From contig CM075937.1 of NCBI GenBank assembly GCA_038030265.1, forward strand, positions 3,844,001-3,908,000: DNA of 64,000 bases. The letters run 5' to 3'. The position numbers and the translations under genes are program-made. The stretch comes from Corythucha ciliata. Its lineage: Eukaryota; Arthropoda; Insecta; Hemiptera; Tingidae. A model generated the notes under the pieces. It worked only from the letters and a program-made list of their open reading frames with translations. It was not told where the DNA came from and did no database searches. Positions 58,521 to 64,000 of this stretch are shown piece by piece. Position 1 is the stretch's first letter, and each line of letters opens with the position of its first letter.

Positions 58521-58529
58521 CGCTAAATT

Positions 58530-58960
58530 AAAGGTGGTGGCGGTGGTGGTGGTGGTGGTGGCTGTAGGGGGGGGGGGTGTTTTGACTGAATAGACAGCTA
58601 GTATCGCAAAATTACTATACAAGTTGTTTGGCTAAAAACGAAAATTTGACCATTTCTAGTCATGCAAAGTGTCTGTGGGGAAACATTATGCAATCTGCAA
58701 TCAGTAGCGTACCGAGGTAGTGGCGAGGGGGGCGGACCGCCCAGGACCCCCTGGCAAGCGGGGCCCCCGAAAAGCTTAAATATGGAAAAATGAGGATTTT
58801 TAGGTTCATTCATGTGAAAAGGTTGGACAGCGATTTGGCTCCTTTCTACGAATTTCAGTCTACCTGGAGAACATAACGTTACAAGTGATATCAGCAAAGA
58901 GTGTGGGCTGACTATTCGATTGAGCCCCCGAGAGTGCTATTCTGGTGGCTGAAATACAGA
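58530..58960. mobile_element. GGT microsatellite and hAT-like terminus
   Basis: A GGT/GGC microsatellite (58533-58562) and a G-run precede a terminus-like sequence starting at 58702 (CAGTAGCGTACCGAGGTAG, then GGGGGGCGGACCGCCC and GGGGCCCCC), related in inverse to 51005-51072. G/C-rich subterminal blocks of this kind are typical of hAT elements (established knowledge); the element interior is not resolved. Confidence 0.5.
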
Positions 58961-61190
58961 AATTTGCGCCTTCTTGTGGAAAATTCATGGATAAAATAGA
59001 GAAAATAGACCGTCCCCAGTTTCGTTAGGTTCTTACAAGGGCACTAATGTACTGATTGGCAATTTAGAACTGGCTGACCCGGCAAAAACTTATGAAATTG
59101 CGCTAATATTCGTGGTCTCACGATGCAACTTCCAGACGGAGATTGAGAAAAAAATCGTCGATTCGCAGTGTATGACGGCCATTCCGCGGATGAAATGTAG
59201 AAATCAATGCAAAAGTGTTGTTTTTGGACCAAACCCACGGCTACAATTGAGAATACTCGCTACTAATTCAAGTTTGTACAATTAAAAAAAAAGACATCGC
59301 GGCTGATATCGACAAAAACAACGCTAATTCGGATTAAAATTGGTCCAAAATGGCAAATTCACAACTGAATTGGCGGAAAGATATGCTAATTCGCTGCAAA
59401 ATTATCAGAAAAAGCTATTTAACAGCTGAAATGGAGAAAAATCACTAATTCGCGGATAAAGTTGAGGAAAAACGCTATTTCGCGGATACGAAAATAAAGA
59501 AAATCACTAATTCCCGGCTGAAACTGAGAAAACACAAACCCGTATAGCTTCTTCGAGGCTCAAACTGAGAACCAGCGCTAAACCATAGCAGAAAGTAGAA
59601 AAAAATTGCTTATGCGGGGCTAAAATCCAAGTAGTAACAACACGGCTAAAATTAAAAAAATATATATTAATTAGGGCAGCTAACATTAAGAAAAACACTC
59701 ATTTTCAACTCAAACTGAGAAAAAGTGCTAATTCGTTACTAAAAATGAAATATGTGGCTGAAAATGAGGAAAAGCGCTAACCCGTGGCCAAAATTGGGGA
59801 AAATCACTAAGAGTTCGAGGCTGAAACTAAACAATAAACGCTAATCTATAGCAAAAATTGAAGGAAAAAAATGCCAATGTGGGACTGAAAAGTGAAACAA
59901 AAAAACAGAAAAAACGCAGCTAATATTGAAAACGTTCACGAATTAGCCCGGCATAAATATAATAAAAACTCTAGTTTTCAGCTCAAATAGGGAAAAAGTG
60001 CTATTCCCGGCTAAAAATCGAGTAAAACGCCAATTCGTGGCTAAAATTGAGAAAATTCGCGAATTAACAGACTAAAAACGCTTCTACGCAGCTGAAAGTG
60101 AAAAAAAAAGCGCTAATTCGCGGCTAAAATTGAGGAAAATTTTGCGGATAAAGTGTTTAAGAATTTCTAATTCCGCCATCTCGCCTTCTGAGGGCAACTT
60201 TGTGACTGAAATTGAGAAAAACGGCAAATTCATGGCTATAAGTAAAAAACAAAAAAACACTGATTCACGGCTAGAACTGAGAAGAAGTGCTAATCCATAG
60301 TTAAAATTTAAAAAATGCTGTTGCGGTGCTAAAATGGAGAAGAACCCACTAATTTGCAGCTAATAATGAGAAAATCAGTAATTATTCTGGCTAAAATCAA
60401 GAGAAATGTTAATTTTCAGCCTGAATTTGAAAAAAACTGCTAATACGCTGCCAAAAATGGAAAAATTGCCAATTTGCACTTAAAATACCGGAAAACGCCA
60501 ATTCGTGGTTAAAATGAACTGAATTCGCTAACTTACGGGTTAGAAACGCTACTACGCTGCTAAAATTATGAAAAAGCGCTAATTCACGGCTGAAATTGAG
60601 AAAATTCGCGGCTTCCTCGGTCAACTTTGAGGCTAAAATTGAGAAAAAGCGCCAATTAATGGCTATATGGGTGAAAAACTAGCAAATTCGCGGCTAAAAC
60701 TGAGAATGGTTGTGTTGAACAAGAAAATGCTAATTTGTCGTAGACGTCTAGAAAAAACCGCTATTTTGCGGCTAATATTGAGTAAAACGCTAATTTTCAG
60801 CTCAAACCGAGCAAAGTGCTAATTCTCTTGTCCCTGCTAGAAAAAATCGCTAATTTGTGAAAATCGTGAAAAACGCCAACTCGAGAAAAAGTTAAGAAAC
60901 ATCGCTGATTCACAGGATAAAAAAGCTACTTTGCTGCTAAAGTTGAGAAAAAGCGCGTGTTTATGTCTATAAGGTGGGGGGGGGGGAATACCCCACTAAT
61001 CCGAGGCTAATTTTCGGCGAAAAGCGCTAATTCGCTGGTAAAGTTGACAAAAAGCACTCATTCGCGGCTAAAATGGAGAAATTCGCGGCTTAAACTTGGT
61101 ATAAGCGCTGTTTGACGGATAAGTTGGGGAAATGGCGGCGATTTGCCTAAAATAAGGAAAAGGCCTTGGCTACGGTTACCAATAGAGGTT
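58961..61190 (+). repeat. ~30-bp array, family A, forward
   Basis: The longest uninterrupted forward array: GCTAATTCGCGGCTAAAATT then GAGAAAAA, about 70 degenerate units, with a G-run at 60976. It ends against the right-hand terminus at 61279. Confidence 0.9.
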
Positions 61191-61204
61191 TGTATTAGGT
61201 ATGT

Positions 61205-61279
61205 ATAATTAGAGACTTTTAGGGGCCTCTTGAAGATTTCCGCCTCGGGCCCCGATACGTGTAGGTCCGCCAGTCTCTG
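61205..61279 (-). mobile_element. hAT-like right terminus
   Basis: Read on the minus strand from 61279: CAGAGACTGGCGGACCTACA, then CGGGGCCCGAGGCGGAAATC and AGGCCCCTAAAAGTCTC. It is a diverged copy of the 5270 and 49293 termini, again with the forward array on its inner side. Confidence 0.55.
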
Positions 61280-61483
61280 CAATGTCAAAAAATCGAGTTT
61301 TAGCAGTCAAATTGTCGTCATGGAGCGAAATTCGTGGTTTCTGGCCGTAAATAACGTTGTTTTTTTCGTTTGTTTTCAGCCAGCGCTGTGAATTAGTGGC
61401 TAGAAACAAGGTACCCATCTTTCGAGAGGTGAATTTCCTTCGGACAAAATAATATTACAGAGATTTTGCAACCAGTCCCGTTA

Positions 61484-61653
61484 GGGCCGGCGCACACTAG
61501 GAGAAAAAAGACGCCGACGCTCGAGTCGGCTTGAGTTTTCTCGGGGAAGAGACGACTCTCGCATACGCGTCCAATGTTCTATGTGTTTTTATTGCACGAG
61601 TCGGACGCTGACGCGCGCGTCGGCGTCTTTTTTCTCCTAGTGTGCGCAGGGCC
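61484..61653. mobile_element. PIF/Harbinger-type MITE (170 bp)
   Basis: The ends GGGCCGGCGCACACTAGGAG and CTCCTAGTGTGCGCAGGGCC are inverted copies flanked by TTA on both sides (61481-61483 and 61654-61656), the target duplication of PIF/Harbinger elements. The arms extend inward through AAAAAAGACGCCGACGC. No coding capacity. Confidence 0.8.
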
Positions 61654-61656
61654 TTA

Positions 61657-63689
61657 ACGCTAATGTTAACTTTTGTGTTCGCGTTGCTAGGGTATTAAAA
61701 ATTTCGTTGGTTGAAATGTGAATAGCGTTAACGTTAGCGATAGCGGGGCTGTTTGCAAAGTCTCTCTATCGTTTTAAAAAACGACGCAATTCGTGCTAAT
61801 TCAAATTCACCAATCAATGCTAAATTTCTTCGGATATAAAAAAAGGAAAGTAAAAAAAAAAAACAAAATAAAATTGTTCATTTTTTTAAGGCGCGTAAGA
61901 GGTGCCCGCGAATTTTCTCAGTGGCTCGAAAACGGCCCTCGGCGCGCCTCTTCCGGTTTTATAACCAAAACCACACCATAAATGGTGGAAGGTGAAATTG
62001 CTTAAGGATTACAGAATCCTCGAAAGATTAATTAAATTCATTAGCGGAATGCAGAAGAGTTCGATGTTTTTTTGTTTTTTTTTTGTTTTCGAAAGTCAAC
62101 ATTTTGAGAGATCATCCACCTTTGACTAGGCCCAATGATAAGAGTGGGATTTAATAAAAGTAGCTTTAATTGTATATTTTTCAACAATGCTAAGCGAAAA
62201 GGTGATCTAAAGGGGCGCGAGGGGGGGGGAGTGCTGGTGGAAAGAACAATTACAATTACGATAGTATTTGGATTAACAGCTAATTTGTTTTGGTTATCTT
62301 TACGGTTATTTCCTGTTCAAGAGGTTAACGTGTCTCCTTTCTTTGTTGATGAAAAAGGCCTCTTTAAATTAATAATTGAATAATTTTGTTTTTCTTCAAT
62401 ACGTTCCATTTGTTGACATTACCCACGGTGCCTTTGTGTTTCTCATTGGAGGACCACCAGTTTTGACAATTTTGATTGTTTTGGGTGTAGGGGGGGTGGA
62501 GGGGTACCCACCGTCTTCGTCGATTTCCACCAACTTTGGATGTAACCTCCATCCAGGATTCTAAAAACCAGAAATTTCTTGACATCGTTCCATTTTGCAA
62601 AAGCGTAACGATTAGCTTTTGTTCAGGGAAACAAAAAACGAATTTTTACGGCGTTTTGTATGAGTTCACTCACTTGACGATGGCTTTCAAAAGAAGCACT
62701 CAAGTACATAATTGAAAAAAAAAAAGAGTTGTAAACGTGGTTTGTTTTGAGGATTACACAATCTCTAGTTGAGACAAAATAACGAAGCTGTTGAGATCAT
62801 CCCTTCTTCATAATGCAATAATTAGCTTTTGCAAAGCGTACTTTTTGTTGCGATTTGAATACGGAACCTCGGAATTAGTTTAATTTATGGCCTCATTCAA
62901 ATACAATGTTAATGCCATTCGTTTGTACCCTATTCACCGTTTTAAACGTCTGAAGGTCAACAGATTGTCGCTCAACACTACAGGGTTTATTTAGACGAAT
63001 GCTAGACGAAATAGATGAATCAGGAGAAAAAATTAGCTAAACAGCCGTTGAGTGCCGCAGACAGGTCCTAATTTAGGTTGTAACTAGACTTAAGATCGGA
63101 AAAATATGAGCTCTTGGTGATTGGGGGCTTTAACCCTCCCCCCTCCTCCCAGGGCAACCATTCACGGAGCTAATTATTCTTCAATTCGCACTGCTGTCCT
63201 AAAGTTACAGTAAAGAAAGATGAAGGCTCGCTCCTTCTTCCCAATTTGACTAAATTTCTCTTAAAGAAATTTGAAGCCTAGAAGGACGCTTTTAACTGAC
63301 AATTTCCTTCCCAGTTTCTCCCCCTCCCCTAACATCGGATAAACGATTCTTGTATTCTCTTGTATTGTGCAAATGGGGTCAACTAACGAAAAAATTGCTG
63401 TGAAAGGTCGCGTAAACGTCATTGCTGTACGCCATACACAACATTCAAACGAAAAAATAACAATAATTCGTGGATTATCTTTTAGTTTGGATTTATCGCC
63501 AGCGCTTAAAATCTTTCACGCGTGAAGCAATTAACTTGATAAAACGCTCGAGCGGGACGCGATTCCCTTACAAACTATTAATTATAGGTCAAAACTATTT
63601 GACCTATTCAACCATTTGAATGAATAACGCAATTTCAAGCTTACGAGCTAAGGAAAATATTATTAAAAAAAAAAAATCGTAGTTCTCAC
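61657..63689. other. No supported gene
   Basis: A+T-rich sequence with short unsupported frames (for example 62135-62383 and 62364-62600) and G-runs near 62221 and 62489. Nothing recognisable. Confidence 0.4.
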
Positions 63690-63800
63690 CTGGCGGAAAA
63701 TAGCCAGAGGCGTTAACGTGATGGTCATTCTCCAAATGTTCAGTCGTCCACCGCGAGTCCGTCTTATTATTGGCGTGCGTCTCGATATGACTCCCCAAAT
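63690..63800 (-). CDS. Candidate internal exon, 111 bp
   Basis: The minus strand has an acceptor (CGCCTCAG|ATT) and a strong donor (CGCCAG|GTGAGA) around a 111-bp segment (37 codons). Two frames are open; one encodes an acidic, hydrophilic stretch with WTTEHLENDHHVNASGYF, the other a basic one. It could belong to the 5' end of the sugar transporter 9 kb downstream on the same strand, or to another gene. Only the second frame is phase-compatible with the transporter's first visible exon. Confidence 0.25.
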
Positions 63801-64000
63801 CTGAGGCGAAAATGTTTCTTATACGGGTCTTGTTCCCTTCTAAAGCCGAACACTTGCCTATACAAAATTTTTCCTTTGTTGAGGAGTAAGATCAAGGAGA
63901 GGGGTGGGGGAGGAGGATTCACTCCCGCTGAAGACGATTTAGTTTGTTTTGTTGTTGTTTTTTGTTGTTTTTTTTTTCAAAAAAAGAGTAAATTTCCCTC
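63801..64000. other. Window edge
   Basis: Nothing recognisable; a T-rich stretch (TTGTTGTTTTTTG) closes the window. Confidence 0.3.

Noticed and set aside
63604..63798. Candidate start MGSHIETH as the transporter's N-terminus
   Set aside because: The apparent first codon is TTG, and the phase left at its donor does not fit the transporter's next exon; kept only as a low-confidence internal exon.
1..64000. tRNA or rRNA genes
   Set aside because: No cloverleaf with internal A/B boxes and no rRNA-like conserved block was recognised by eye; a tRNAscan-SE or Rfam run would settle this.

Overview
The window is eukaryotic, intron-rich and repeat-laden DNA from an invertebrate, most likely an arthropod and possibly a crustacean. 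The grounds are a facilitative sugar transporter of the arthropod Tret1/SLC2 type, GT-AG introns with short exons, Ty3/Gypsy retrotransposons with very short LTRs, and a multi-copy transposon-associated protein family familiar from invertebrate genomes. Species cannot be fixed from the sequence alone. No bacterial-style gene organisation, tRNA, rRNA or CRISPR array was seen.

Layout. 1-3.4 kb: a decayed transposon-associated gene on the minus strand. 3.7-9.8 kb: large degenerate arrays of a ~30-bp repeat (family A), with hAT-like terminal sequences at the points where array orientation changes. 11.0-13.5 kb: an eight-exon plus-strand gene model starting with a myristoylation/palmitoylation-type N-terminus. 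17.2-19.2 kb: another family A array. 20.5-22.7 kb: an eleven-exon plus-strand gene, clearly an LRMP/JAW1/IRAG-family protein (ER tail-anchored, IP3-receptor/cGMP-kinase-associated family). 23.5-24.0 kb: a 53-bp tandem repeat. 24.9-25.3 kb: a pogo/Tc1-type MITE. 25.3-30.4 kb: mostly featureless. 30.4-32.6 kb: a 580-bp tandem duplication carrying a THAP zinc-finger first exon, bracketed by a 149-bp inverted repeat.

32.6-43.2 kb is a nest of transposons. A minus-strand Ty3/Gypsy element with identical 127-bp LTRs sits in the coding exon of an unknown minus-strand gene (exons at 43.2-43.7 kb, tail at 32.56-32.65 kb). That element is itself split by a 1.45-kb palindromic MITE and by a second, plus-strand Ty3/Gypsy element with 215-bp LTRs. 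Both Gypsy insertions keep perfect 5-bp target-site duplications.

46.4-51.3 kb: more ~30-bp arrays (family B, then family A in both orientations). 52.6-54.3 kb: the minus-strand MFS sugar transporter, with five exons visible, one apparently GC-AG intron, and only the extreme N-terminus missing. 55.9-61.2 kb: families A and B again. 61.2-64.0 kb: a Harbinger-type MITE and sparse sequence with one candidate minus-strand exon.

The most unusual trait is the set of ~30-bp arrays: about 16 kb, or roughly a quarter of the window. Three sequence families (A, B, C) share a near-identical period and a core close to AATT(T)CGCG. Family A flips orientation at CAGTG...-type terminal sequences, which suggests it forms the subterminal or internal repeats of a large non-autonomous DNA transposon family. 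The window is also unusually rich in pure G/C homopolymers of 8-13 bp.
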